Positions 36,969 through 45,847 of a stretch of DNA of 64,000 bases are shown here, piece by piece. The DNA lies in contig NZ_JAVHUY010000001.1 in assembly GCF_031085175.1 (NCBI RefSeq), forward strand, positions 1 through 64,000, given 5' to 3'. The notes under the pieces are model-generated. The model was not told the DNA's origin. It was given only the letters and a program-made list of their open reading frames with translations, and searched no databases. Position 1 is the stretch's first letter, and each line of letters starts with the position of its first letter. Source of the stretch: Phytohabitans maris. GTDB lineage: Bacteria > Actinomycetota > Actinomycetes > Mycobacteriales > Micromonosporaceae. The position numbers and the translations under genes were made by a program.

Positions 36969-39070
36969 GCGCGCGGACGTTGACGCGCCTGCCGGAGCCG
37001 GGCGTGGCGGAGGTGCGTTACCGGCCGCTGTACGCGCGGGCGCTGGGACTGCGGCACCTCCACCCCGGCGGCATGCTCTGCTTCGTCTACCTCGAAGGCG
37101 CGATCGCACTCAGCCTGCTGCTGGCGCTGGCCGAGCTCGTGACCTGGTGGGTCGTGCTGATCCTGCCGGTGTCGGTCGCGCTGATGGTGAAGGTCAACGA
37201 CCTGGTGGCGGGTGCGGTGGCACGTTCGGCGGCGCGGACACCGGAGCGGGAGCGCGAGCGCCTGCGGCGCGAGGTCGTCGCCTTCATGCCAACGGTGGGC
37301 CGCGCCACGGTCGCTGCCCCGCGCAAGGACGCCGCCGCGCGGGCCACGGACACCGATGAGCACGCCGACCTGGCGACCGCGCACGCCGACCTGGCGACCG
37401 CGCACGCCGACCTGGCGACCGCGCACGCCGACCTGGCGACCGCGCACGCCGACCTGGCGACCGCGCACGCCGACCTGGCGACCGACGAGCACGCCGGGCT
37501 GACCGAGGCCATCGCCCAACAGACCAGCGCCGAGGCCGGGGAGGGCGCCGATCGGGCCGAGGCCACGGCTCGGCCCGCCGATCTGGTGGTCGACGGGAGG
37601 CTGGTGGCCGATGGGAGGCTGGTGGCCGGAGGGAGGGCGGTGCTGGCCGAGACCGCCACTCAAGGCGCCGACGTGGACAGTGGCGAGAGCGCCGCGCGGG
37701 CCAAGACCACTCAAGGGGACGGCCTGGAGAGGGCCGAGACCACTCAAGGTGCCGGCCTGCAGAGCGATGGCAGCGTGGCGCGGGTCGAGACCGCGGCTCA
37801 AGGTGCCAACGTGCGGCCCGGCGAGAGCGTCGTGCGCGGCGAGACCGCAGCTCAAGGTGCCGACCTGGGGAACGGTGAGGGCGTCGCGCGGGCCGAGACC
37901 ACCGGCGAGGTGGTCGATGACCACGCCGGGGCGGTCGCCCAGCACACCGACCTGGAGACGAGAGAACACGCAGGGCTGCGAAATGCCGTCGCCCGCCACG
38001 CCGACGTGATGACCGCGGAGCACGTCGGGCTGGCGGAGGCCGTCGCCCGCCATGCCCGCGCGGAGACCGAAGAGGAGGTCCCGGCGGGGGCCGAAGCCAC
38101 CGAGCGGACGGTCGGCGAGCCTGCCGGGGGCGTCGCGCACCAGGTCGGCCGGGAGGGCGTCGCGCGGGCCGAGCACGCCGGGACCATCGCACACGACGCC
38201 GGCCCTCAGGATGTCGCGCCGGCCGAGGCCACCGACCGGGCGGTCGGAGAGCCCGCCGAAGCGACGGATCAGCCCGGTGATCCGGTGGCCGGAGCGAACA
38301 GGGCGCGGGCCGAAACGGCGGCTCAGCCCGCTGATCTGGCAGCCGAAGGAATCCCGGCGCGGCCCGAGGCCGCAGACCAAGCGACCCGAGGGCGTGCAGG
38401 GCGGACCGAGGCCGCGGACCAGGCGACCGGAGGGTACGCCGGGCGGGACGAGGCCGCGGACCAGGCGACCGGAGGGTACGCCGGGCGGGACGAGGCCGCG
38501 GACCAGGCGACCGGAGGGTACGCCGGGCGGGACGAGGCTGCGGACCAGGCGACCGGAGGGTACGCCGGGCGGGACGAGGCTGCGGACCAGGCGACCGGAG
38601 GGTACGCCGGGCGGGACGAGGCCGCGGACCAGGCGACCGGAGGGCGCGCTGGGCCGATCGAGGCCGCCGACCAATCGCCCGCGGCGCCAGCCGGTGTCAT
38701 AGGAGACGAGGTATCACGTGAGAGCGCCGCGCTGACCGAGGCCACCGTCCAGTTCGCCAGCCTGGCCACGGTGCCCGGCGCGCACGCGGGCACGGCCAAC
38801 CCCGGCGACCACGTCGATCCGGCGGTCGGGCAGCGGGGGCACGCCCCGGCGGCGGCGAGCTTGACGGAGGCGACCGCGCAGTATGCCGTGCTGACCCAGC
38901 CGGACCAGGAGGCTGGCTCTGCGGCGGCGGGGCCGCGGTACGCGGCGGCTGGGCGGTACCTGGATGCGGCCTGGCGGCAGCACGCCTACACGATGGCCCA
39001 CCACAGCGAGCGGGTCGACCCTACCGGGCAGCGCGAGCGCAGGTCAGCCAGCCGTCGCCGCTACGAATAG
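36965..39070 (+). CDS. repeat-rich membrane protein downstream of holA
   Basis: Protein of 701 aa of unknown function. The first 110 residues look like a globular conserved part: LPEPGVAEVRYRPLYARALG, then two hydrophobic segments (about 38-80) that should span the membrane, then a basic stretch. From residue 133 there are six copies of HADLATA (7 aa) and from about 468 seven copies of a 14-aa unit EAADQATGGYAGRD; between them the sequence is Ala/Glu/Thr-rich and hydrophilic. The last 130 residues are again less repetitive. The GTG start overlaps the holA stop (GTGA). The long hydrophilic part may be a coiled or disordered tail. Confidence 0.75.
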   Translation: MSARTLTRLPEPGVAEVRYRPLYARALGLRHLHPGGMLCFVYLEGAIALSLLLALAELVTWWVVLILPVSVALMVKVNDLVAGAVARSAARTPERERERLRREVVAFMPTVGRATVAAPRKDAAARATDTDEHADLATAHADLATAHADLATAHADLATAHADLATAHADLATDEHAGLTEAIAQQTSAEAGEGADRAEATARPADLVVDGRLVADGRLVAGGRAVLAETATQGADVDSGESAARAKTTQGDGLERAETTQGAGLQSDGSVARVETAAQGANVRPGESVVRGETAAQGADLGNGEGVARAETTGEVVDDHAGAVAQHTDLETREHAGLRNAVARHADVMTAEHVGLAEAVARHARAETEEEVPAGAEATERTVGEPAGGVAHQVGREGVARAEHAGTIAHDAGPQDVAPAEATDRAVGEPAEATDQPGDPVAGANRARAETAAQPADLAAEGIPARPEAADQATRGRAGRTEAADQATGGYAGRDEAADQATGGYAGRDEAADQATGGYAGRDEAADQATGGYAGRDEAADQATGGYAGRDEAADQATGGRAGPIEAADQSPAAPAGVIGDEVSRESAALTEATVQFASLATVPGAHAGTANPGDHVDPAVGQRGHAPAAASLTEATAQYAVLTQPDQEAGSAAAGPRYAAAGRYLDAAWRQHAYTMAHHSERVDPTGQRERRSASRRRYE
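37361..37486 (+). repeat. six 21-bp tandem repeats
   Basis: CACGCCGACCTGGCGACCGC plus one base, repeated six times with no difference between units until the last one, where GCG changes to GAC. They encode HADLATA. Such identity at DNA level points to recent slippage or expansion. Confidence 0.95.
38366..38659 (+). repeat. seven 42-bp tandem repeats
   Basis: Units start at 38366, 38408, 38450, 38492, 38534, 38576 and 38618, each beginning GAGGCYGCGGACCAGGCGAC; a partial eighth starts at 38660. Units 2-6 are nearly identical in DNA, units 1 and 7 have diverged. They encode EAADQATGGYAGRD. Confidence 0.95.
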
Positions 39071-39104
39071 GGGCGTTAACAAGGGGCATAACGGGCAAAG
39101 CAAC

Positions 39105-39143
39105 GGGCACCGCTCGGGGAGCGCTGTGGCTCCGGCGGTGCCC
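39105..39143. terminator. hairpin between convergent genes
   Basis: GGGCACCGC, then GGAGC/GCTCC, then GCGGTGCCC-like closing arm form a stem with a small internal loop between the repeat-rich protein gene and rpsT. It may end both transcripts. Confidence 0.55.
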
Positions 39144-39198
39144 GAAGGTGGGTGCCCGAAAATGGTGCGCAGGCGGGTGCCCGAGGTGGTGCGAAGTC

Positions 39199-39465
39199 TC
39201 AGGCGGCCAGCGACTGCAGGCGCTTGGCAATCGCCGACTTGCGGTTGGCGGCCTGGTTTTTGTGGATCACGCCCTTGCTGACGGCCTTGTCCAGCTTGCG
39301 CGAGGCGTCACGCATGAGGGCGGTGGCGGTCTCGGTGTCGCCGGCCTGGCTCGCCTCGTTGAACTTACGGATGGCGGTCTTCAGCGACGACTTGACCGAC
39401 TTGTTACGCAGCCGGCGCTTCTCGTTCTGCCGGTTGCGCTTGATCTGGGACTTGATGTTCGCCAC
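39199..39465 (-). CDS. rpsT: 30S ribosomal protein S20
   Basis: Small-subunit protein of 88 aa that binds 16S rRNA; begins [20 protein letters not shown] and ends AKRLQSLAA, the usual length and all-helical basic composition. The gene is convergent with holA and its partner, as in other actinobacteria. TAATCT near 39553 on the minus strand may be its -10 box. Confidence 0.98.
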   Translation of the reverse strand: MANIKSQIKRNRQNEKRRLRNKSVKSSLKTAIRKFNEASQAGDTETATALMRDASRKLDKAVSKGVIHKNQAANRKSAIAKRLQSLAA

Positions 39466-39646
39466 GCGACAGCCTCGTCCTTGTCGTTCTTGGGTTTCGG
39501 GTTTCTGAGCGCACGAGACACCTACACATCACCATGCGCGACGCACCAGATTACCAGCCAGCCCCGCACACATCCAAAACGGGCAGCGCCGCCGACTCTA
39601 CCCGCCGAGAGACGGGCCGGGCCGGAGACCAAAGCGGCGGGCCCCC

Positions 39647-40630
39647 TCAAGCCCACCCGCGCCGCGAAGCGAGCCAGGCCAGTGCCACCTCGCCGGTCCA
39701 GCGCTGGTGGGCCACCAGGTGTGGTGACGCGCCGGTCGGGCCGGCCTCGGCGCGGGTCAGCAGGTAACCACCCTGGGCTGCCAGCGCCGCGTCCAGCCCG
39801 TCCGGTGGGGCGTCGCGGGTGGTGGGGTGCGCGGCGAAGAGGGCATCCGCGTCGAGGCCGCTCGCGTACGCGGTGATGAGCAGCGAGGCGGTGTCCCACC
39901 AGGCGGGGCCGAAGCAGATCCAGGTCCAGTCGCACAGCAGGGCGGCGCCGGCCGGGTCGATGAGTACGTTGTCGAGGCGCAGGTCACAGTGGGTGGCGGC
40001 GTCGCCGTGCAGGTAGCCGGGGAGGGCCGCTTCCAGCGTGACGAGGTCATCCAGCTGCTTCTCCACCCAGGGTGGCACCGGCGGCATGGCCTCGCGCCCG
40101 GCGGCGATCTCCCGCCACCACGACAGGTCGCTGCGGACCAGGTCGGAGAGGGCCGGGAGCCCCACCGCCACCAGCTCGGCCGGCGGTTCGCGCAGCGCCT
40201 CGGCCGCCACGGCCCACGCCTCCAGCGCGGCGTCCAGCTCGGCCGGCTGCCAGGGTAGGGCGGGCATGTGTCCCTCGATGGCGTCCAGGCAGATCACGTA
40301 GTAGCCGGCGGCGGTCAGCGTCCACCGCGGGCGGGCGGACGGTATGGCGGTGGGCAGCGCGGCGGTGACCGCGACCTCCCGGGCGTACCAGTCGGTGAGG
40401 TGGCGCTGCGTGCTCAGCGACGCTGCCTTGACGAAGACGCGCTGCCCGTCGGCGGTGTCCAGCACCGCCGCGAACCCGCGGGTGAAGCCGCCACCGGCCG
40501 TGGTCGCCCAGGTCACCTGCGAGCCCAGCCGCGCGCTGATCGCCGTGCGGAGGTCGGCGGGGAGGTCGGCCCAGGAGGGGCGCACGGCGGTGGACGCGTA
40601 CGGGACGGCCGGCATCGGCATCCTGGGCAT
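39647..40630 (-). CDS. aminoglycoside-phosphotransferase-like kinase
   Basis: Protein of about 327 aa with the protein-kinase-like APH fold. The ATP lysine is in RVFVKAASL, the catalytic Brenner motif is HCDLRLDNVLID (about residue 225) and the metal aspartate is in LLCDWTWICFGP. The family includes antibiotic kinases, choline kinases and other small-molecule kinases; substrate unknown, and no resistance claim is supported. The start is uncertain between 40654 (GTG), 40630 and two later ATGs; I took 40630. Confidence 0.82.
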   Translation of the reverse strand: MPRMPMPAVPYASTAVRPSWADLPADLRTAISARLGSQVTWATTAGGGFTRGFAAVLDTADGQRVFVKAASLSTQRHLTDWYAREVAVTAALPTAIPSARPRWTLTAAGYYVICLDAIEGHMPALPWQPAELDAALEAWAVAAEALREPPAELVAVGLPALSDLVRSDLSWWREIAAGREAMPPVPPWVEKQLDDLVTLEAALPGYLHGDAATHCDLRLDNVLIDPAGAALLCDWTWICFGPAWWDTASLLITAYASGLDADALFAAHPTTRDAPPDGLDAALAAQGGYLLTRAEAGPTGASPHLVAHQRWTGEVALAWLASRRGWA

Positions 40631-40728
40631 GCACCAATATTGCCCTGGTGTCACACCTGTCTGGCACAGTCAGGCCCGAGCGACACAAAAAGTACGACCC
40701 AAAAGATCGACACAGAAGGCACGGCGAG

Positions 40729-41259
40729 ATGAACACGAACGAGTTCTGGGCTCTGATCGGCGACGCGGCCCGCGACGGTGGCACCCCGGACACGGTGGCG
40801 GACCGGGCTGCCACCGCCCTGGCGACCCGTGACGCGGACGAGATCGCCGGCTTCGAGCGGCACCTGCGCCGGGTGCTCGACGCGTCGTACAAAGTGGATC
40901 TTTTTGGGGCTGCCTACCTGGTCAACGGCGGCTGTTCCGACGAAGGTTTCGACGCTTTCCGGGGTTGGTTGATGGCGCAGGGGCGGGAAGCGTTCGCGCG
41001 GGCGGTGGGCGAGCCCGACTCGCTGGCGGAGTTGCCGGCGGTGAAGCGGGCGGCGGTCACCGGCGAGGAGCTTGGCTCAGAGGGCATGCTGGCCGTGGCC
41101 GCCGAGGCTCACCGCCGGGCCACCGGCCTTGAGCTGCCCGAGGAGGCGGCGACAAAACGCCCCAACACGGACGATTTCTGGGACTTCGACGACGAAGACG
41201 AGGTGCGCCGGCGCTTCCCACGCCTGGCCGCGCTCTTCAACGAGGCGCCGGCTGAGTAG
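40729..41259 (+). CDS. DUF4240 domain protein
   Basis: Protein of 176 aa that starts MNTNEFWALIGDAA, the typical opening of DUF4240 (WGR-associated) proteins, and has the YLVNGGCSDEGFDAFRGWLM motif. Function unknown in the whole family; single-copy cytosolic proteins. The ATG at 40729 is chosen by homology. It is divergent from the kinase-like gene. Confidence 0.85.
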   Translation: MNTNEFWALIGDAARDGGTPDTVADRAATALATRDADEIAGFERHLRRVLDASYKVDLFGAAYLVNGGCSDEGFDAFRGWLMAQGREAFARAVGEPDSLAELPAVKRAAVTGEELGSEGMLAVAAEAHRRATGLELPEEAATKRPNTDDFWDFDDEDEVRRRFPRLAALFNEAPAE

Positions 41260-41286
41260 CCGAAAACAAAAGCGTGGGACCATAGA

Positions 41287-41313
41287 GAACGGCCGGCCAC
41301 TCGCCGGCCGTTC
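41287..41313 (+). terminator. hairpin terminator before lepA
   Basis: Perfect 11-bp stem GAACGGCCGGC / GCCGGCCGTTC with loop CACTC, 28 bases after the DUF4240 stop and 28 before lepA. It could end the upstream gene or lie in the lepA leader. Confidence 0.65.
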
Positions 41314-41340
41314 CCGCAGGTTGAACGAGAACGGACGACT

Positions 41341-43206
41341 GTGCCACCGATGAGCGCGAACAGCCCGGGCGCGACCGACCCCGGCCGCATCCGTAACTTC
41401 TGCATCATCGCCCACATCGACCACGGCAAGTCGACCCTGGCCGACCGGATGTTGCAGCTCACCGGCGTGGTCGATGCCCGGCAGATGCGCGACCAGTACC
41501 TCGACCGCATGGACATCGAGCGCGAGCGTGGCATCACGATCAAGAGCCAGGCCGTGCGGATGCCCTGGACCGTGCGGGAGGGCGACCTCAAGGGCGAGGC
41601 GGCCGTGCTCAACATGATCGACACGCCCGGGCACGTCGACTTCACGTACGAGGTGTCCCGCAGCCTCGCCGCCTGCGAGGGTGCCGTGCTCCTAGTCGAC
41701 GCCGCGCAGGGCATCGAGGCGCAGACGCTGGCCAACCTCTACCTGGCGCTGGAAAACGACCTGCACGTCATCCCGGTGCTCAACAAGATCGACCTGCCGG
41801 CCGCCCAGCCCGACAAGTACGCGGAGGAGCTGGCCCACCTCATCGGCGGCCGCCCCGAAGACTGCCTGCGCGTCTCCGGCAAGACCGGCGAGGGCGTGCC
41901 CCACCTGCTCGACGAGATCGTGCGGCAGTTCACCCCGCCGAAGGGCGAGGCGCAGGCACCGGCCCGCGCGATGATCTTCGACTCGGTCTACGACGTGTAC
42001 CGCGGCGTGGTCACGTACGTCCGGGTGGTCGACGGGCGGATCGAGGCGCGCGACCGGATCAAGATGATGTCCACCGGAGCGGTGCACGAACTGCTGGAGC
42101 TCGGCGTCATCTCGCCCGAGATGCAAAAGGCGCAGGCCCTCGGCGTGGGCGAGGTGGGCTACCTCATCACCGGCGTAAAGGACGTGCGCCAGTCCCGGGT
42201 CGGTGACACGGTCACCATCAACTCGCGGCCCGCCAGCGAGGCCCTCGGCGGCTACAAGGACCCCAAGCCGATGGTCTACTCCGGGCTGTACCCGATCGAC
42301 GGCTCCGACTACCCCGACCTGCGCGACGCGCTCGACAAGCTCAAGCTCAACGACGCCGCGCTCAGCTACGAGCCGGAGACCAGCGCCGCGCTCGGCTTCG
42401 GCTTTCGCTGCGGCTTCCTCGGCCTGCTCCACCTGGAGATCATCCGGGAACGGCTGGAGCGCGAGTTCGGCCTCGACCTGATCTCCACCGCGCCCAACGT
42501 GGTCTACCGGGTGCTGATGGAAGACGCCACCGAGCACGTCGTGACCAACCCGAGCGAGTACCCGACCGGCAAGGTCGCCGAGGTGTACGAGCCGGTGGTC
42601 CGGGCGACCGTGCTCACGCCCAACGACTACGTCGGCGCGGTGATGGAGCTCTGCCAGGGGCGGCGGGGCACGCTGCTCGGCATGGACTACCTCTCGGCCG
42701 ACCGGGTCGAGCTGCGCTACACGCTCCCGCTCGCCGAGATCATCTTCGACTTCTTCGACCAGCTCAAGAGCCGCACGAAGGGGTACGCGAGCCTCGACTA
42801 CGAGCCCAGCGGCGAGCAGAAGGCCGATCTGGTCAAGGTGGACATCCTGCTGCACGGCGAGGCGGTCGACGCGTTCAGCGCGATCGTCCACAAGGACAAG
42901 GCGTACAACTACGGCGTCACCATCGCCGCCAAGCTGCGCAACCTGATCCCGCGCCAGCAGTTCGAGGTGCCGATCCAGGCCGCGATCGGCAACCGCGTGA
43001 TCGCGCGCGAGACGATCCGGGCGATCCGCAAGGATGTGCTCGCCAAGTGCTACGGCGGTGACATCACCCGTAAGCGCAAGCTGCTGGAAAAGCAGAAGGA
43101 AGGCAAGAAGCGGATGAAGATGGTGGGCCGCGTCGAGGTGCCTCAGGAGGCGTTCATCGCGGCGCTGTCCACTTCGGACGGCGGGGACAACAAGGCCAAG
43201 AAGTGA
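41341..43206 (+). CDS. lepA: elongation factor 4
   Basis: Ribosome-bound GTPase of 621 aa that acts in initiation/back-translocation. The G domain has [22 protein letters not shown] and NKIDLP; the domain order and the C-terminal LepA-specific domain ([16 protein letters not shown]) are complete. GTG 41341 and ATG 41350 are both possible starts. It is followed by a NUDIX gene with a GTGA overlap. Confidence 0.97.
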   Translation: MPPMSANSPGATDPGRIRNFCIIAHIDHGKSTLADRMLQLTGVVDARQMRDQYLDRMDIERERGITIKSQAVRMPWTVREGDLKGEAAVLNMIDTPGHVDFTYEVSRSLAACEGAVLLVDAAQGIEAQTLANLYLALENDLHVIPVLNKIDLPAAQPDKYAEELAHLIGGRPEDCLRVSGKTGEGVPHLLDEIVRQFTPPKGEAQAPARAMIFDSVYDVYRGVVTYVRVVDGRIEARDRIKMMSTGAVHELLELGVISPEMQKAQALGVGEVGYLITGVKDVRQSRVGDTVTINSRPASEALGGYKDPKPMVYSGLYPIDGSDYPDLRDALDKLKLNDAALSYEPETSAALGFGFRCGFLGLLHLEIIRERLEREFGLDLISTAPNVVYRVLMEDATEHVVTNPSEYPTGKVAEVYEPVVRATVLTPNDYVGAVMELCQGRRGTLLGMDYLSADRVELRYTLPLAEIIFDFFDQLKSRTKGYASLDYEPSGEQKADLVKVDILLHGEAVDAFSAIVHKDKAYNYGVTIAAKLRNLIPRQQFEVPIQAAIGNRVIARETIRAIRKDVLAKCYGGDITRKRKLLEKQKEGKKRMKMVGRVEVPQEAFIAALSTSDGGDNKAKK

Positions 43207-43706
43207 CGGTCGAGGCGCGGTTTTGCCCCCGCTGCGGCGCGGGGCTCCGCGACAAGCCGCCCACCGCCTGCGTCGCCTGCGGCTACGAGCTCTACGTCAA
43301 CGCCCGCCCCACCGCAAACCTCATCGTCCACGATGGACGCCGCTTCCTCGCGCTCAAGCGGGTGATGGAGCCGGGCGCCGGAGGCTGGGAGTTGCCGGGC
43401 GGGTTCTGCGACGGGTGGGAGGAGCCCGCGACCGCCGCCCTACGCGAGGCCCGCGAGGAGCTCGGCGTCGAGGTCGCCCTCGGTGACCTCGTCGGCATGT
43501 ACATCGGAACGTACGACTACCAGGACGAACGGCTGCCGGTACTGGAGTGTTTCTACCTCGCCACGCTGGCCGACGGTGCGCGGCTGACGCTCGACCCGCG
43601 CGAGTCGTCCGAGCACGCCTGGTTCGACATCGACCGGCCGCCGCCGCTGGCGTTCGAATCGATGGACCGGGCCATAGCCGAGGCGGCCCGGCGTTTAGCC
43701 CCATGA
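43203..43706 (+). CDS. NUDIX hydrolase with N-terminal zinc ribbon
   Basis: Protein of 167 aa. The N-terminal [19 protein letters not shown] ribbon (residues 8-26) resembles that of NADH pyrophosphatases. The NUDIX box [20 protein letters not shown] continuing ELGVE is at about residues 65-88. It probably hydrolyses a nucleotide-linked substrate, perhaps NADH or ADP-ribose; the exact substrate is unknown. Its GTG start overlaps the lepA stop, implying coupled translation. Confidence 0.9.
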   Translation: MTVEARFCPRCGAGLRDKPPTACVACGYELYVNARPTANLIVHDGRRFLALKRVMEPGAGGWELPGGFCDGWEEPATAALREAREELGVEVALGDLVGMYIGTYDYQDERLPVLECFYLATLADGARLTLDPRESSEHAWFDIDRPPPLAFESMDRAIAEAARRLAP

Positions 43707-43756
43707 GATGTCGGGCACCTCTTGCGGCAGGACGAACCCCCTGAAGGAGGACGACC

Positions 43757-44035
43757 GTGACCGCAACCGGCATCATCTCCGCGCTCATCATCGGGCTGAT
43801 CATCGGTGCGCTGGGGCGGCTGGTGGTTCCCGGCCGCCAAAACATCCCCATCTGGCTGACCATGCTCATCGGCGTCGGCGCGGCCCTGCTCGGCACCGTG
43901 ATCGCGCGGGCCGCGGGCGTGGCCGACACCGCCGGTCTGGACTGGACCGAGATCTTCATCCAGGTGGTACTCGCCGCGATCGGCGTTGCCCTGGTGGTGG
44001 GCGTGACCGGACGGCGCGGCATCAGTCGCTACTGA
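43757..44035 (+). CDS. GlsB/YeaQ/YmgE family membrane protein
   Basis: Protein of 92 aa with three transmembrane helices (about 5-22, 32-52, 66-84) and glycine-rich motifs GLIIGALGRLVVPG. The family is linked to general stress in E. coli, but its mechanism is unknown. The GTG at 43757 follows GGAGGACGACC. Confidence 0.9.
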   Translation: MTATGIISALIIGLIIGALGRLVVPGRQNIPIWLTMLIGVGAALLGTVIARAAGVADTAGLDWTEIFIQVVLAAIGVALVVGVTGRRGISRY

Positions 44036-44047
44036 CCCGCCCTTGTC

Positions 44048-44087
44048 GATCGAAGCTCCGCCCAGCGACTTGGGTGGAGCTTCGATC
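44048..44087. repeat. GATCGAAGCTCC palindrome, copy 2
   Basis: GATCGAAGCTCCGCCCA, loop GCGACT, TGGGTGGAGCTTCGATC, with one wobble position in 17 pairs. It lies between two convergent genes and overlaps the stop codon (44086-44088) of the minus-strand gene, so it may serve as a shared terminator. Confidence 0.85.
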
Positions 44088-44949
44088 ACGAAGAGGCTTC
44101 GGCGAAGACCTCCGCCACCACCTGCGGAGACTGGTCCGGTGCCGTGATCTTGGCCCAGGCGCCCTCGTCGGCCGTCCACTCCAGACCCGCGTACCGCACT
44201 CGCTTCACCCCGTGGTCGGTGGCGTGCGAGACCAGCCAGTGCGCGTACCGCCAGCCGGCCTGTGAGCTCGCCGCCGGCACGGTCAAGCCGGTGACCTGGG
44301 CGGACGCTTCGAGCCGGCCCCAGTCGAGGCGGAGCCCGTTGCCCAGCGCCTCGGCCGCCGCCGCACCGCGCATCGCCGGCTCACCGTCCACCGTGCACGC
44401 CACCGCACCGGTTGCGTTGCCGAGCAGCGCCTTGGTGAGCACCGACGACTCGTCGGCCCACTTCTGGTACGCCTCCGGGTAGGCCGAGCGCTGCACCCGC
44501 TGGGCCGCGTCGGTGACCCGCATCTTCTCCCAGCCGCGCACCTTCTTGAGCGCGGCGTAGAACTTGTTGGCCGCGTACCGCGGGTCGCTGATCTGCTCCG
44601 GCGTGCCCCACCCCTGGCTCGGGCGCTGCTGAAAGAGGCCGATCGAGTCGCGGTCGCCGCCGGCGAGGTTTTCCAGCTTGGACTCCTGCAGGGCGGTCGC
44701 CAGCGCCACCACCACCGCCCGCTCGGGCATCTTTCGCTGCGCCCCGATCGCGGCGATCGTGGCGGCGTGCGCCATCTGCTCGGGGTTGAGGGTGACCTCG
44801 CCGTCCGCCTGCACCGTGCAGGCTCGGCTGTGCGGGCGGGGGAGCTTGAGCTCGGGGGTCCAGTCGTGCTTGCCGACGACGAGCCCGATGATCGCGACGA
44901 GCATCAGGCCGACGGCTGCCACTACCCCTGCCCGAATACGCACCGTCAC
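44086..44949 (-). CDS. membrane-anchored lysozyme-like protein
   Basis: Protein of 287 aa with one N-terminal transmembrane helix (about 6-25) and the rest outside. Residues 75-165 resemble a lytic transglycosylase/lysozyme-like fold (ALQESKLENLAGGDRDSIGL with the candidate catalytic Glu, then FQQRPSQGWGTPEQI). The C-terminal half has no known domain. Similar proteins are common in actinomycetes without a tested function. Cell-wall cutting is inferred from the fold. Confidence 0.75.
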   Translation of the reverse strand: MTVRIRAGVVAAVGLMLVAIIGLVVGKHDWTPELKLPRPHSRACTVQADGEVTLNPEQMAHAATIAAIGAQRKMPERAVVVALATALQESKLENLAGGDRDSIGLFQQRPSQGWGTPEQISDPRYAANKFYAALKKVRGWEKMRVTDAAQRVQRSAYPEAYQKWADESSVLTKALLGNATGAVACTVDGEPAMRGAAAAEALGNGLRLDWGRLEASAQVTGLTVPAASSQAGWRYAHWLVSHATDHGVKRVRYAGLEWTADEGAWAKITAPDQSPQVVAEVFAEASS

Positions 44950-45031
44950 CCCTCAGTGAGTTGTCCGTCCAGGGTACGACGTGATCCTGCCGGCGACCGT
45001 ACCCCTGGCCGGTTTGGCGCGGAAGGGGGAG

Positions 45032-45829
45032 TCAACTGGTACCCGACCCCTCGGGCACCCACGAGGCGTGGCGTTTCTCCCGAAAAGCCCGGACTCCCTC
45101 GCGCCCTTCCTCGGACTGGAAATAGCCCACAGAAAGGGCGGACAGCTCGGCGAGCTCTTCACGTACGGTAGCGGTCGGTCGGCGGTGCAGGATGCCTTTC
45201 GTACCGGCGAGTGCCTCCGGGCCGCCGAGCACGAGCGCGCCGCAGTAGGCCGCGACCGTGGTGTCCAGCGTCTCCGCGGTGGTGGCCTGGGTGACCAGCC
45301 CGATCCGTTCGGCGCGCTGCCCGTCGAAGGTGTCTCCGGTCAGGAAGAGCTCGGCCGCCGCGCGCGGGGTGAGGCGGGGGAGGACGGTCGCCGAGATGAC
45401 CGCGGGCACCACGCCCAGCCGTACCTCGGAGAAGGCGAACGTCGCCTCCTCGGAGCAGATCGCGATGTCGGCGGCCGCCACCAGGCCGAGGCCGCCGGCC
45501 CGGGCCGGCCCGCCCACCCGGGCCACCACCGGCTTGGGGCACTCCCAGATCGCCGCGAGCACGTCGCCGAGCATCGCCACCGGGATGCGGCCACTGGAGA
45601 TCGCGTCGGCGGTCTCCTTGAGGTCGGCGCCGGAGCAGAAGACCGGGCCGGTGTGCGAGATCACGATCACCCGTACCGACTCGTCGCCCTCCGCCGCCTC
45701 CAGCGCCGCCATCAGCTGCGTCATCAGGCGGGAGGAGAGGGCGTTGCGGTTGTGCGGGCTGTCCAGAGTGAGCGTCGCCACGCCCCGCCCGGTCTCGACC
45801 CGGACCAGCGACTCGTCGTCAGAAGCCAT
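45032..45829 (-). CDS. enoyl-CoA hydratase/isomerase family protein
   Basis: Crotonase-fold enzyme of 265 aa acting on an acyl-CoA. The oxyanion-hole segments are FCSGADLKE and ARAGGLGLVAAADIAI; the second catalytic position lies in EVRLGVVPAVIS, where the usual Glu of hydratases is replaced by Val, so the exact reaction is uncertain. TAGTCT six bases before the ATG suggests a leaderless transcript. It is divergent from hemW, with only 18 bp between the two starts. Confidence 0.87.
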   Translation of the reverse strand: MASDDESLVRVETGRGVATLTLDSPHNRNALSSRLMTQLMAALEAAEGDESVRVIVISHTGPVFCSGADLKETADAISSGRIPVAMLGDVLAAIWECPKPVVARVGGPARAGGLGLVAAADIAICSEEATFAFSEVRLGVVPAVISATVLPRLTPRAAAELFLTGDTFDGQRAERIGLVTQATTAETLDTTVAAYCGALVLGGPEALAGTKGILHRRPTATVREELAELSALSVGYFQSEEGREGVRAFREKRHASWVPEGSGTS

Positions 45830-45834
45830 GCGGG

Positions 45835-45841
45835 CAGACTA
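45835..45841. promoter_or_regulatory. overlapping divergent -10 boxes
   Basis: On the minus strand TAGTCT (45836-45841) lies 6 bases before the hydratase ATG. On the plus strand CAGACT (45835-45840) lies 7 bases before the hemW ATG. Both candidate boxes use the same DNA, so the two promoters would exclude each other. Motif-based only. Confidence 0.4.
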
Positions 45842-45847
45842 GAACCC

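Noticed and set aside
37361-38659. CRISPR-like arrays
   Set aside because: The repeats are contiguous and in frame, without spacers; no cas genes are present. They are coding minisatellites.
36467-38674. 735-codon minus-strand ORF with repeats RLVRGLVPPGVPSG
   Set aside because: Mirror frame of the tandem repeats in the real plus-strand gene, which is coupled to holA by GTGA and has a conserved-looking membrane start.
39647-40630. Aminoglycoside resistance gene
   Set aside because: The APH fold is shared by many metabolic kinases; nothing in sequence or context supports antibiotic resistance.
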